Program-made: the position numbers and the translations under genes | DNA from: Gemmatimonadaceae bacterium | GTDB lineage: Bacteria; Gemmatimonadota; Gemmatimonadetes; Gemmatimonadales; Gemmatimonadaceae | Length of the DNA stretch: 64,000 bases | NCBI GenBank assembly: GCA_020851455.1 | Contig: JADZCT010000029.1 | Location: forward strand, 1 to 64,000 | Reading direction: 5' to 3' | The notes under the pieces: model-generated | What the model was told of the DNA's origin: nothing | Database searches by the model: none | Seen by the model: only the letters and a program-made list of their open reading frames with translations | Part shown: positions 25,601 to 34,312 of the stretch, piece by piece | Position numbering within the stretch: the first letter of the stretch is position 1 | Layout of the letters: each line of letters opens with the position of its first letter

Positions 25601-26967
25601 CATCGCCCTCCCGCCGGCGCATCGCCGGCCCGGCCTCGCGCGCGCTGCTCGGTCTCGTCGTCGCCGTCCTCTACATCCCTGCCGGCGGCGATCGCGTAGC
25701 CGGCGCGCAGGCGGCAGGCCGGCGAGCGGAGGTCGCAGCGACTGCCGGGCTCACGGCCGCCGGGCCGGATTCCATCGTCGTTTCGCTGCTCACGATTGGC
25801 CAGGGCGCGGAGCTGTTCGATCGTTTCGGCCACACCTCGATCCGAGTCCGCAACGATGCCGTCGGGCTCGACTCGGCGTGGAACTGGGGGATGTACGACT
25901 TCGAGTCGCCTGGCTTCATCCAGCGCTTCCTCACTGGCGAGACACGCTACTGGATGGCCGGCTTTCCGTCCGGCTTGCTCGTGGCCTACTATCGCCGCGC
26001 CAATCGCGAGGTGCAGGAGCAGGAACTCGCGCTCACCAGCGCGGAGGCCGATTCGCTCCTCCGGTTCCTGCGCTGGAACGCAGAGCCAGCCAACAAGTTC
26101 TACCGGTACGACTACTACCTCGATAACTGCTCGACGCGCGCCCGCGACGCGCTCGACGCCGTCACGGGAGGGGCGTTGCGCGGCGCCATGGCCGGCGCAG
26201 CGAGTGGCGTCACATGGCGGAGCGAAACGCTGCGTCTCGCCGACGCCTTCCCGGCAATCGCGTTCGGCATGACGTTCGCCCTCGGCCCACGCGCCGACGC
26301 CACGCTCACGACATGGGAAGAGGCGTTCGTCCCCATGCGGCTCCGCGATGCGCTCCGGGGCGTTCGCGTTGCGCGTCCGGGTGGCCCGGAGCCCCTCGTC
26401 AGGGTGGAGCACCTGCTGGCGCCGCAGGGGCCGTTCATCGAGGCCGCGGCCCCACCGTCCTACGCGCCGTTCGCCGCGGTCATCGGCCTCGCGATCGGCA
26501 TCGTGCTGCTGGTGCTCCGGCGCACCGGGATCGCGGCGGCCGACATCGCGATAGCCGGATTCGGGTCCGTATGGCACCTGGTGCTTGGAGTGGCGGGGAC
26601 GCTCGTATTGCTCGCCGGGCTGTTTACGCGACACTACTTCATGGGAGCCAACGCAAGCGTGTTGCTTGGCACTCCGGCATCGCTTGCGCTTGCCTGGCTG
26701 TACGCGGCGGCGTGGCGCAAGGGCGCCTCTGCGCGTACCGCCCGAGCGGCAATCGCCCTGGCCGCGCTGGCGGCGGCATGTGCCGTGGCCGCGCTGTTTG
26801 CGCACGCCGTGCCGGGCGCGTCGCCGGGCGACTGGGCGCCAGTTGCGCTCGTGCTGCCGGTGCACCTCGCCCTTGCGGTGGCGCTCGTCTCGGCGAACCG
26901 TGCCCTCATCCCCGCGGTGGCGGCAGGCCGCGCTGCACGGTCAGGCCCCGCTGCTGGGGAGGAATGA
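25597..26967 (+). CDS. DUF4105 (Lnb-like periplasmic) domain membrane protein
   Basis: 456 aa from GTG 25597, which overlaps the SpoIID stop; the first 187 codons of the track ORF lie out of frame inside that gene. After a hydrophobic N-terminal anchor comes the DUF4105 core (SLLTIGQGAELFDRFGHTSIRV, NWGMYDFESPGF, YYLDNCSTRARDALD), including a possible Cys nucleophile in NCST with nearby His/Asp residues. The C-terminal ~170 residues contain about six membrane helices. DUF4105 is related to the papain-like/NlpC superfamily, and the NC motif fits a thiol enzyme at the envelope; the activity is not established. It is coupled to hyuA (ATGA). Confidence 0.78.
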   Translation: MTSPSRRRIAGPASRALLGLVVAVLYIPAGGDRVAGAQAAGRRAEVAATAGLTAAGPDSIVVSLLTIGQGAELFDRFGHTSIRVRNDAVGLDSAWNWGMYDFESPGFIQRFLTGETRYWMAGFPSGLLVAYYRRANREVQEQELALTSAEADSLLRFLRWNAEPANKFYRYDYYLDNCSTRARDALDAVTGGALRGAMAGAASGVTWRSETLRLADAFPAIAFGMTFALGPRADATLTTWEEAFVPMRLRDALRGVRVARPGGPEPLVRVEHLLAPQGPFIEAAAPPSYAPFAAVIGLAIGIVLLVLRRTGIAAADIAIAGFGSVWHLVLGVAGTLVLLAGLFTRHYFMGANASVLLGTPASLALAWLYAAAWRKGASARTARAAIALAALAAACAVAALFAHAVPGASPGDWAPVALVLPVHLALAVALVSANRALIPAVAAGRAARSGPAAGEE

Positions 26968-28907
26968 TGGGCATCTCCATCGGTGTGGATGTCGGCGGGA
27001 CGTTCACGGATCTCGCGGCAGTGGACGCGCGTGGGCGCGTCGTCACCAGGAAAGTCCTGAGCACCCCGCTGGACCAGAGCGACGGCGTTGCCGCGGCGAT
27101 AGACGCGCTGTCACCGGCGCGCGGCACCGTTGGCCGCATCGCGCATGGCACCACCGTGGTCACGAACCTCCTGCTCGAACGGACGGGCGCGTCGGTGGTC
27201 CTCTGCTCGACCCGTGGGGTCACCGACCTGCCCGAGCTGCGCAGACAGGAGCGCGCGGCGCTCTACAACCTCTCGCTCGACCACCCACCGCCCCTCGTTG
27301 GCAACTCGCGGGTCGTGGCCGTTCACGAACGCGTGGCGCCCTCGGGCGTGACGATCGCGCTCACCGACGCCGAGGAGGATCGGGTCGCGCGCGCGGTTGC
27401 GGCGTACGCGCCGGAGGTGGTGGTGATCTCGCTCCTCCACGCTTACTCGAACGATGCGCACGAGCGCCGACTCGCGGCGGCGATATCGCGCCGACTCCCG
27501 GGCGCCGACGTGGTCACGGCAGCGTCGGTCCTGCCGGAGATTCGCGAGTACGAGCGCACCGCTACGGCGCTGGCCGAGGGCTACGCCCGCCCGCGCGTCC
27601 GACGCTACCTCGGCCGCCTCTCGCAGCGCCTGCGCGCGCGCGGCCTGCCCTCGCCCGTCGTGATGACCAGCGGCGGCGGGATGCTGACGCTGGACGACGC
27701 GGGCGAATGCGCTGCGTCGCTTGCGCTCTCGGGGCCCGCGGGCGGCGTCGTGGGGGCGGCAGCGGTGATGCGTGCCGCCGGGTTCCGCGACGCGCTGACT
27801 GTTGACATCGGCGGCACGAGTGCCGATGCGGGCCTCATTGTCGGCGGGGAGCCGCTGGTCGAGGCGGGCGGGAGCGTCGCGGGGGTGCCAATCGCCCTCC
27901 CGCGGGTGCTCGTCGAGACGGTGAGCGCCGGAGGCGGAAGCGTCGCGTGGGTTGACGGCGGCGGCGCGCTTCGCGTCGGGCCTCACAGCGCTGGCGCGCG
28001 GCCCGGCCCGGTTGCGTTCGGCTTCGGTGGCACGGAGCCAACCGTGACCGACGCGCAGATCGCGCTTGGCCACCTCGATGCCGCGGCCCTCTCGGGTGGT
28101 GTACGCCTCGATGCGGCCGCGGCGCGCGAAGCCATCGCAAACCTCGCACGGAGGCTTGGTGCCACGCCCGCCCGCACCGCGGCGGCGATCGTTGCGATAG
28201 CCGACGCATCCGTCGCGCGCGCGCTGCGGCGCGTAAGCGTGCAGCGTGGCGTTGACCCGCGGAGGTGCGTGCTCGTCGCGTTCGGCGGCGGTGGGCCGCT
28301 GCACGCCTGCGCGCTTGCCGAGTCGCTCGGCATGCGCCGCATCCTCGTGCCGCCGCACGCCGGCGTGCTCAGCGCGCTCGGCCTCGCCATTGCTCCAGAG
28401 CGCCGTGAGGCGGCATCGAGCGTCATGCGCGACGCGCGGGGAATCTCGCGTCGAGAGCTGGCGGCGATCTTGCGGGATCTCGCTGGCCGCGCAGCGGCGA
28501 TGCCGCGTCCGCGCATCGAGGCGCGCCTCCGTGTGCGCTACCAGGGGCAGGGCTACGAGCTCGACGTCCCGTTCCGCGCTTCTGACGACGGCGCCGCCGT
28601 GGCGCGCCGTTTTGCCGCGCTGCACGATGCGCGGTACGGATTCACCCTCGACCGAACCGTCGAGGTCGTCGCGGCGCGCGTCGCGGCCATGGGGCCTCGC
28701 CTGCCGCTCCGCCTTGGCCGGCGCCAGCGGGCGTCGGACGGACGCTCATCGTCTTCCGCGCCCGGAGCGGAGTCGGGCGGGTTCCGGCAGCGCATGACGC
28801 GCGGGCCGCGCGTCGTCACACTCGGCGACGCAACGATGGTAGTCGCGCGTGGCTGGACCGCGCGGCCCCTCCCGATTGGCGGGTGGCTGGTGGAGCGCGC
28901 CCGGTGA
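26967..28907 (+). CDS. hyuA: hydantoinase/5-oxoprolinase subunit A
   Basis: 646 aa from ATG 26967, which sits 4 nt after GGAGG; an adjacent ATG at 26964 is too close to the SD. The ASKHA-type ATP-binding N-terminus reads SIGVDVGGTFTDL, with HGTTVVTNLLLER and a later TVDIGGTSADAGLI phosphate loop. The C-terminal part contains FGGGGPLHACALAESLG. Subunit A of this family performs ATP-dependent opening of hydantoin or 5-oxoproline rings together with subunit B, encoded next. Whether the substrate is N-methylhydantoin, oxoproline or acetone-type is not clear. An Arg/Ser-rich low-complexity segment lies near residue ~590. Confidence 0.9.
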   Translation: MGISIGVDVGGTFTDLAAVDARGRVVTRKVLSTPLDQSDGVAAAIDALSPARGTVGRIAHGTTVVTNLLLERTGASVVLCSTRGVTDLPELRRQERAALYNLSLDHPPPLVGNSRVVAVHERVAPSGVTIALTDAEEDRVARAVAAYAPEVVVISLLHAYSNDAHERRLAAAISRRLPGADVVTAASVLPEIREYERTATALAEGYARPRVRRYLGRLSQRLRARGLPSPVVMTSGGGMLTLDDAGECAASLALSGPAGGVVGAAAVMRAAGFRDALTVDIGGTSADAGLIVGGEPLVEAGGSVAGVPIALPRVLVETVSAGGGSVAWVDGGGALRVGPHSAGARPGPVAFGFGGTEPTVTDAQIALGHLDAAALSGGVRLDAAAAREAIANLARRLGATPARTAAAIVAIADASVARALRRVSVQRGVDPRRCVLVAFGGGGPLHACALAESLGMRRILVPPHAGVLSALGLAIAPERREAASSVMRDARGISRRELAAILRDLAGRAAAMPRPRIEARLRVRYQGQGYELDVPFRASDDGAAVARRFAALHDARYGFTLDRTVEVVAARVAAMGPRLPLRLGRRQRASDGRSSSSAPGAESGGFRQRMTRGPRVVTLGDATMVVARGWTARPLPIGGWLVERAR

Positions 28908-30445
28908 CGCGCGCCGCGTTCGACCCCCTCGCCCTGTCGGTCATGTCCAACGCGGTGGCCATGATTGCCGAGGAGATGGGCACCGTCCTCGAGCGCGGCG
29001 CCCTCTCGCCGAACATACGCGAGCGCCGCGACGCGTCCGCGGCGATCTTCGACGCAGCCGGCCGGATGATCGCGCAGGCAGCGCACATCCCCGTTCACCT
29101 CGGAGCGATGCCCGAGTCGGTGCGCGCCGTCATTGCCCGCCAACCCGGGGCGGGCGACGTCTTCCTCCTCAATAGCCCGTTCGATGGCGGATCGCACTTG
29201 CCCGACCTCACGATGGTTGAGGCGGTGTCGGCGGGTGGCACCCGCATAATCGGGTACGCCGCCGTGCGCGCACACCATGCCGACGTCGGCGGAATGAGCC
29301 CCGGCTCGATGCCGCAGGGCGCCGTGGAGCTCGTGCAGGAAGGCCTGCACCTGCCGCCGATCCGGCTCGTGCGCGCCGGCCGGCTCGACGACTCTCTGCT
29401 CGAGCTGGTGCTCGCGAACGTGCGCACCCCCGACGAGCGTCGCGGCGATCTGGAGGCGCAGCGCGCCGCGTGCGGCGCCGGCGCCGACGGATGGCGGGCG
29501 CTGGTCTCGCGCGAAGGCGCGGCGCGCATGCGCGCCGCCTGCGATGCGCTCCTCGACTACACCGAGCGCAGGGTGCGCGCGCGCCTGCGCGAGATAGGCG
29601 ACGCCGAAGGCAGCGCGAGCGACATTCTCGAAGGCGATGGCGTGAGCGAGGCCCCTGTCCCGCTTGCGGTCCGCCTTCGCATCCGGCGGGGCGCCTTCTC
29701 GCTCGACTTCTCCGGCAGCTCGCCACGCGTGCGCGGGAACGTCAATGCGCCCAAGGCGGTCGTTCGCGCTGCGGCGGTCTTCGTCCTGCGATCCCTGCTG
29801 GACGACGACGTCCCCGTGAACGAGGGCATCGCGCGGCCAATCGCGATCGTGACGCCGGATGACTGCGTTCTCGACGCACGCTGGCCATCAGCCGTCGCCG
29901 CGGGGAACGTCGAGACGTCGCAGCGCGTCGCGGATCTCCTCTTTGCCGCGCTTGCCGACGCCGGCGTTCCCGTGCCCGCCCAGGGTCAGGGCACGATGAA
30001 CAACATCACCTTCGGCGGCGACGGCTGGACGTTCTACGAGACACTCGGCGGCGGGCAGGGCGCGTCCGTGCGCGGGCCCGGCCCGAGCGCCGTGCACGTC
30101 GGGATGAGCAACACGCGCAACACCCCTGTCGAGGCGCTCGAACGCGCGTACCCCATCGAAGTCGAGACGTATGCCGTGCGTCGCGGGTCGGGCGGGAGTG
30201 GCGCGCATCGTGGCGGCGATGGAGTCGTGCGCGTGTACCGGGTGCGCGAACGTTGCACCGTTACCATCCTGTCTGAACGGCGCTTACGGGCGCCGCGCGG
30301 CGCGATGGGCGGCGGCGACGGCGCGACTGGCATCAACCGGCTGAACGGCAAGGCGCTGCCGTCCAAGTGCCGCGCCGAGCTTTCGCCAGGCGACGTGGTG
30401 GAGATCCAGACTCCCGGCGGCGGCGGCTGGGGCGCGCCCCGCTGA
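28904..30445 (+). CDS. hyuB: hydantoinase/5-oxoprolinase subunit B
   Basis: 513 aa from GTG 28904 overlapping the hyuA stop. Family marks are FDPLALSVMSNAVAMIAEEMGTVLERGALSPNIRERRD (shown in parts: VMSNAVAMIAEEMG, SPNIRERRD), VHLGAMPESV, LNSPFDGGSHLPDLTMV, HHADVGGMSPGSMP, and the C-terminal GTMNNITFGG and TPGGGGWG. It forms the second subunit with HyuA. It ends the coupled rimO-SpoIID-DUF4105-hyuA-hyuB run and converges on the HD-GYP gene, with a hairpin between. Confidence 0.9.
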   Translation: MTRAAFDPLALSVMSNAVAMIAEEMGTVLERGALSPNIRERRDASAAIFDAAGRMIAQAAHIPVHLGAMPESVRAVIARQPGAGDVFLLNSPFDGGSHLPDLTMVEAVSAGGTRIIGYAAVRAHHADVGGMSPGSMPQGAVELVQEGLHLPPIRLVRAGRLDDSLLELVLANVRTPDERRGDLEAQRAACGAGADGWRALVSREGAARMRAACDALLDYTERRVRARLREIGDAEGSASDILEGDGVSEAPVPLAVRLRIRRGAFSLDFSGSSPRVRGNVNAPKAVVRAAAVFVLRSLLDDDVPVNEGIARPIAIVTPDDCVLDARWPSAVAAGNVETSQRVADLLFAALADAGVPVPAQGQGTMNNITFGGDGWTFYETLGGGQGASVRGPGPSAVHVGMSNTRNTPVEALERAYPIEVETYAVRRGSGGSGAHRGGDGVVRVYRVRERCTVTILSERRLRAPRGAMGGGDGATGINRLNGKALPSKCRAELSPGDVVEIQTPGGGGWGAPR

Positions 30446-30477
30446 GCCAGCGTACGGCGTCAGGAGCGTTGGCCGCA

Positions 30478-30505
30478 AGCCGGCGCCAGCCCGGCAGGGC
30501 CGGCT
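30478..30505. terminator. hairpin between convergent hyuB and HD-GYP genes
   Basis: AGCCGGC / GCCGGCT form a 7-bp stem in the 58-bp convergent gap, and the 3' arm overlaps the TAG stop of the HD-GYP gene. It may serve both directions; no T-run is present. Confidence 0.35.
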
Positions 30506-32486
30506 AGAGGCGCTGGCGCGAATCCTGCCGACCAGTCGTCGGTGAGACTGTTGCGAACACCCGCGCCTCGATGAATGTGCCGAGCAGTTCGCCGTCGAGC
30601 GCGCCTTCATCCGCCTCGTCCTTCAGGATGTCCAGCGCCCGCTCCGGCGGCACTGCGCGCTTGTATGGCCGGTCGGTCGCGGTGAGCGCGTCGTAGATGT
30701 CGCTTATCGTCATCATGCGCGTCTGCACGGGAATGCTCTCGCCGCCGACGTGCCGCGGGTATCCAGTGGCGTTCAGTTTCTCGTGATGGCCGTATGCGAT
30801 CTCGGGGATCCGGCGCAACTCGCCAGTCCACGGGATGTGCTCGAGAAAGCGGAAGGTATGCGTGACGTGCGACTCGATTTCGCGGCGCTCGCGCTGGTCC
30901 AGGTTCCCCTTGTTGATCATCAGGTAGCGGAGCTCGTCCTCCGAGAGGAGGGGGCGCTCCACCCCGTCGAAGTCCAGGAACGTGCGCGCGTTGATCGCCT
31001 CCAGCTCGTCGAACCTGCCTTCCGGCAGGATCGTCGGCTCGTTGGCCTGGACGATGGCGTCGAGGTAGCGCTGCAGTTCGAGGCGCTTCGCCTGGCGGCG
31101 TGCGTCGAGGTCGGCGAGGACGCGCTGGTACTGGTCGGCGCTGAAGTTGACGAGGTACTCGGCGCGCTCGCGCTCGTACTCGAGGTCGGCGCGCTGAAGC
31201 AGGTAGTGAAACCGGTGCTTGATGATCGCCAGGTCGCTGGGATAGAGCTTCTTCTGCTTCACGAGCACCTGCTCGCGCACGCCGACCTTGCCGAAGTCGT
31301 GCAGCAGGCCCGCGTAGCGAAGCTCGCGGAGCTGCTCGCGGGTGAACCGCAGCCCGCGATACGCGCCGGTGCCGCCGCTGCGGTCAACCGCTTCGGCGAG
31401 CCCGCACGTGAGGGTCGCGACGCGCAGCGAATGGCCGCTCGTCGTCGGATCCCGTGCCTCGATGGCCGTCACTGACGCCATCACGAAGCCCTCGAACAGC
31501 CGCTCGATGTCCTCGTAGAGGCGCGCGTTTTCGATCGCCACCGCCGCCTGCGACGCGAGCGCCGACACCAGATTCACCGAGTGCGCGTCGAAGTCGAGCA
31601 CCTCGGATTCCACTGCCCCCGGCGACCCGAGGAGCGCATCGGCGCTGCGCTTGCGGTTGATCAGCTGCACCACGCCGATCACTTCATCCTTGTGCGACCG
31701 CATCGGCAGCACGAGCATGGACTTGGTGCGGTAGCCCACCTGCTCGTCGAACCTGCGGTTGAAGCTGAACGGAACGGAGGTGTCGAGCAGGTACACATCG
31801 GGTATGATCAAGGGCTCGCCGGTGGACGCGACGTACCCCGCGATGCTGTGGCGGTCAATCGCGATCACCGATTCCCTGAACGGAAGGTTCGGGAGCGTAT
31901 CGTTGTGCGCGAGCTTGAAGCGAAGCTGGCCCTCCGCGCCCTCTTCGCCCCGGGCAACACGGTCAACGAGGTACAGCGATCCCGCGTCCGCCGACGAGAG
32001 GCGCCGTGCCTGCGTGAGGATGGCCTCGAGCAGCGTCATGAGGTCGCGCTCGGTTGACAATGCAACTCCGATCTTCGCGAGTTCCCTGATGTCGCCGGCG
32101 CTGCGTTCCTCGCGCGCTGCGGCAAGGCGTGCCGCAGCGAGGGATGCCGCGTGCCGAAGCCCGCCGCGTATGACGGTGCGGACGGCGCCGGCCGAGGCGC
32201 CGGCCGGCACGAACGACGTCAGGACGCCGGGTACGAGAGCTTCCGGCGGCTCCTCCAGCCCAGTGTCGCCCATCCCGACGATCGCCGCCACGGCCGCCAG
32301 CCCTTCGACCGCTGCCCGGCCGCCCCCGGATGCAGATGCCAGCGCTGCGTCGAGCAGCACCAGCGTCGGCCGGGCGGCGTCGAGCGAAGCCGCCAACGGC
32401 AACTGCGCGACGCGCACAACCTCGACGTCCAGCGCATCGAGCACCGGGATCGCGCGACCTGCCGGGACGATTACGAGTGGCTTCAA
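30504..32486 (-). CDS. GAF and HD-GYP domain signalling protein
   Basis: About 660 aa from TTG 32486, which has a GGAG SD 6 nt upstream and opens a receiver-like strand (MKPLVIVPAG). The track start at TTG 32561 sits directly on a terminator hairpin. The order is a degenerate receiver-like domain (about 1-110), a GAF domain (about 130-320) and an HD-GYP domain with GHSLRVATL, LLHDFGKVGV and HHEKLNATGYP. The last motif differs from the usual HHERxDGxGYP. An insertion of ~110 residues lies between the HD and the SHVTHTFRFLEHI helix. HD-GYP enzymes hydrolyse cyclic-di-GMP; with the altered motif, activity is plausible but unproven. Confidence 0.8.
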   Translation of the reverse strand: MKPLVIVPAGRAIPVLDALDVEVVRVAQLPLAASLDAARPTLVLLDAALASASGGGRAAVEGLAAVAAIVGMGDTGLEEPPEALVPGVLTSFVPAGASAGAVRTVIRGGLRHAASLAAARLAAAREERSAGDIRELAKIGVALSTERDLMTLLEAILTQARRLSSADAGSLYLVDRVARGEEGAEGQLRFKLAHNDTLPNLPFRESVIAIDRHSIAGYVASTGEPLIIPDVYLLDTSVPFSFNRRFDEQVGYRTKSMLVLPMRSHKDEVIGVVQLINRKRSADALLGSPGAVESEVLDFDAHSVNLVSALASQAAVAIENARLYEDIERLFEGFVMASVTAIEARDPTTSGHSLRVATLTCGLAEAVDRSGGTGAYRGLRFTREQLRELRYAGLLHDFGKVGVREQVLVKQKKLYPSDLAIIKHRFHYLLQRADLEYERERAEYLVNFSADQYQRVLADLDARRQAKRLELQRYLDAIVQANEPTILPEGRFDELEAINARTFLDFDGVERPLLSEDELRYLMINKGNLDQRERREIESHVTHTFRFLEHIPWTGELRRIPEIAYGHHEKLNATGYPRHVGGESIPVQTRMMTISDIYDALTATDRPYKRAVPPERALDILKDEADEGALDGELLGTFIEARVFATVSPTTGRQDSRQRL

Positions 32487-32561
32487 GCCATGCTCCGCGG
32501 GCCACGGTACGGTAACAGCCGGATCGGTCAGGGCCCCGCGCGGAAGGTACTGCGAAAGCAA

Positions 32562-32586
32562 GGCGCGCCGCCAACGGCGGCGCGCC
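32562..32586 (-). terminator. intrinsic terminator of the CsgG-like gene
   Basis: A perfect 11-bp stem (GGCGCGCCGCC / GGCGGCGCGCC) with a 3-nt loop lies 25 bp past the stop of the CsgG-like gene. On the minus strand it is followed by TTGCTTTC. This is the clearest intrinsic terminator in the window. Confidence 0.75.
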
Positions 32587-32610
32587 CCTCGTCCTGGCCC
32601 CGCAGCCGAC

Positions 32611-33318
32611 TCACCCCTGCAGCTTCTTCAACTCGTTCTGCGGCGCTTCGTAGGCCGGGAACGCCTGGATTGCCTGCCGGAAGAGCGTGATCGCCTTGTC
32701 CTTGTTCCCGTGGTCCTTCTCGTCCAGCGCGCGCGAATAGAGCATCACGGCCTGGAACGGCACCTTCTCCTGCTTCTTTGCCGACGTCTGCTGCTCGTCT
32801 CGGGCGGGTCCCGGGATCGCGGGCAGCTTGACGTCACCGCTGATCTTCGCCGCGAAGCGCTCGATCAGCGGCATGATCGCGTCCATGCGGCCGCGCTCCT
32901 CGATCCCGCCCTTCTCGATCTCGCTCGTCTCCGTGTTGAACACTCTGGCCGAGAGGCGGAGACTGTCGCCCTTCAGTTCGGTGAAGAAGACGCCCGTGAT
33001 CATGTGGTGGGCGCCGACCAGCTTGCCGACCTTGATGGCCGTCGCCTGGTCGAGCTTGCCGTCGGTCGCGAGCTTCTGCTCGTCGAGGATCGCCTGGATC
33101 CGATCGCGCTCGACGACCCGGATACCGGGGTTCGCCGCCAGACTGTTGATCAGCAGGTCGGCGATGCCCTTCGACAGCGGCTGGAGCTCGGCGTTCCGCG
33201 CGCCCAGCGCGGAGTTCGTGAAGTAAAGGACCGCTACCGTCGGCTTCGACTGCGCCACGGCGGCGCCCGCCGCAAGCGCCAGGCCGGCGAAGGCAGGGGC
33301 CAGCATCCTGAGTCGCAT
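32611..33318 (-). CDS. CsgG/HfaB-like periplasmic protein with TPR-like tail
   Basis: 235 aa from ATG 33318, with SD GGGAGG and a signal peptide (MLAPAFAGLALAAGAAVAQ); 34 upstream codons in the track are not supported. The middle matches the CsgG-like fold: TVAVLYFTNSALG, LSKGIADLLINSLAANPGIRVVERDRIQAILDEQKL, GKLVGAHHMITGVFF (each a known block of the family). The C-terminal ~50 residues (AVMLYSRALDEKDHGNKDKAITLFRQAI) look like one TPR. CsgG proper is a lipoprotein pore for curli; this one has no lipobox, and no curli subunits are nearby. A generic envelope role is more likely. Confidence 0.75.
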   Translation of the reverse strand: MRLRMLAPAFAGLALAAGAAVAQSKPTVAVLYFTNSALGARNAELQPLSKGIADLLINSLAANPGIRVVERDRIQAILDEQKLATDGKLDQATAIKVGKLVGAHHMITGVFFTELKGDSLRLSARVFNTETSEIEKGGIEERGRMDAIMPLIERFAAKISGDVKLPAIPGPARDEQQTSAKKQEKVPFQAVMLYSRALDEKDHGNKDKAITLFRQAIQAFPAYEAPQNELKKLQG

Positions 33319-33341
33319 GTGCAACCTCCCAATGGAAGAAT

Positions 33342-34217
33342 TCAGATAGTCAGCGTCAGGCCTTCTGCGGCGACGATCACCTGCACCCCGCCACCGCTTT
33401 CCCGCACCAGCGCCTGGCACTCAGCCAACCGCCGGTCCAGCTCGTCGTCCGTGCGCCGCGGTTCGTGATGGAAGAGCACCAGCGTCTCCACCCCTGCCTG
33501 CACCGCCAGCTCCGTGGCATCGCGGAAGGTCGAGTGCCCCCATCCGCGGTGAAAGTCATACTCGTCAGTCGTATACGTCGTATCGTGCACCAGCACCTTC
33601 GCGCCGCGCACGAACTCCGTGAACCGCTCCCTCCATCCCGACGGTGTCTGGTACTTCTCGGACGCCCCCAGCTCATTGTCCGATACGTACACCAGCCCGC
33701 CACCACGCGTTCGGGGCTCGGCGAACCGGAAGGCCAGCGCGCCCCCAGGATGCCGCACCTCCATTGCCGTCACTTCGTACCCGGCCCCCGCGTGCCGTTC
33801 TCCGTCGCTGATCTCGCGGAAGTCCACGTCTGCGTCGAGTTGCTCGAACAATACCGGGAACACGACTGGCGACATCTGATTCCTGATGACATGCTCGATG
33901 CTCGCGCCTTCAGATCGCTGGCTCCAGATCGTGAAACGGTTTCCCTTCTGGAAGACCGGTGCGAAGAACGGAATACCCTGAATGTGGTCCCAATGTGCGT
34001 GCGTCAGAAAAATATCGCCGGCCACGGGCGCCCCGCTCGATTGCTCGATCAGCGATCGCCCGAGCTCCCGTATGCCCGTGCCCGCATCGAGGATGACCAG
34101 CCAGCCGCCGGACGTTCGCAACTCGATGCATGGCGTGTTGCCACCATAGCGAACGGTATACGGTCCCGGACTCGGCACCGAGCCTCGCGTTCCCCAGAAC
34201 TGTAGGCGCAGACTCAT
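33342..34217 (-). CDS. MBL-fold metallo-hydrolase
   Basis: 291 aa with the beta-lactamase-fold metal motif THAHWDHIQG, an upstream Asp in LDAGTGIRELG, and later His/Asp ligands (DTTYTTDEYDFHRGWGHST, FHHEP). The N-terminus LQFWGTRGSVPSPGPYTVRYGGNTPC is typical of a bacterial group related to phosphodiesterases and RNase Z-like hydrolases. Some relatives act on cyclic nucleotides, which is notable beside a Crp-type regulator, but the substrate is unknown. The gene starts ~70 bp from a CRP-like palindrome and may be controlled by the neighbouring regulator. Confidence 0.85.
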   Translation of the reverse strand: MSLRLQFWGTRGSVPSPGPYTVRYGGNTPCIELRTSGGWLVILDAGTGIRELGRSLIEQSSGAPVAGDIFLTHAHWDHIQGIPFFAPVFQKGNRFTIWSQRSEGASIEHVIRNQMSPVVFPVLFEQLDADVDFREISDGERHAGAGYEVTAMEVRHPGGALAFRFAEPRTRGGGLVYVSDNELGASEKYQTPSGWRERFTEFVRGAKVLVHDTTYTTDEYDFHRGWGHSTFRDATELAVQAGVETLVLFHHEPRRTDDELDRRLAECQALVRESGGGVQVIVAAEGLTLTI

Positions 34218-34283
34218 CTATCGGTCCTCGATCCCGTTACGATACCACTTTCGCGCCTGCAGGAGAAAGGCGGACAGTCACGA

Positions 34284-34311
34284 CGCTCGTGTGACACAGG
34301 TCACGCGAGCG
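34284..34311 (-). promoter_or_regulatory. CRP-like palindrome embedded in a hairpin downstream of the Crp/Fnr gene
   Basis: TGTGACACAGGTCACG fits the CRP operator TGTGA-N6-TCACA except for the last base. It is nested in a longer inverted repeat (CGCTCG...CGAGCG). It lies 2 bp past the Crp/Fnr stop and ~65 bp upstream of a TATCGT -10-like box (34244-34239) for the MBL gene. It can be read as an activator site, a terminator hairpin, or both. Confidence 0.5.
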
Positions 34312-34312
34312 A

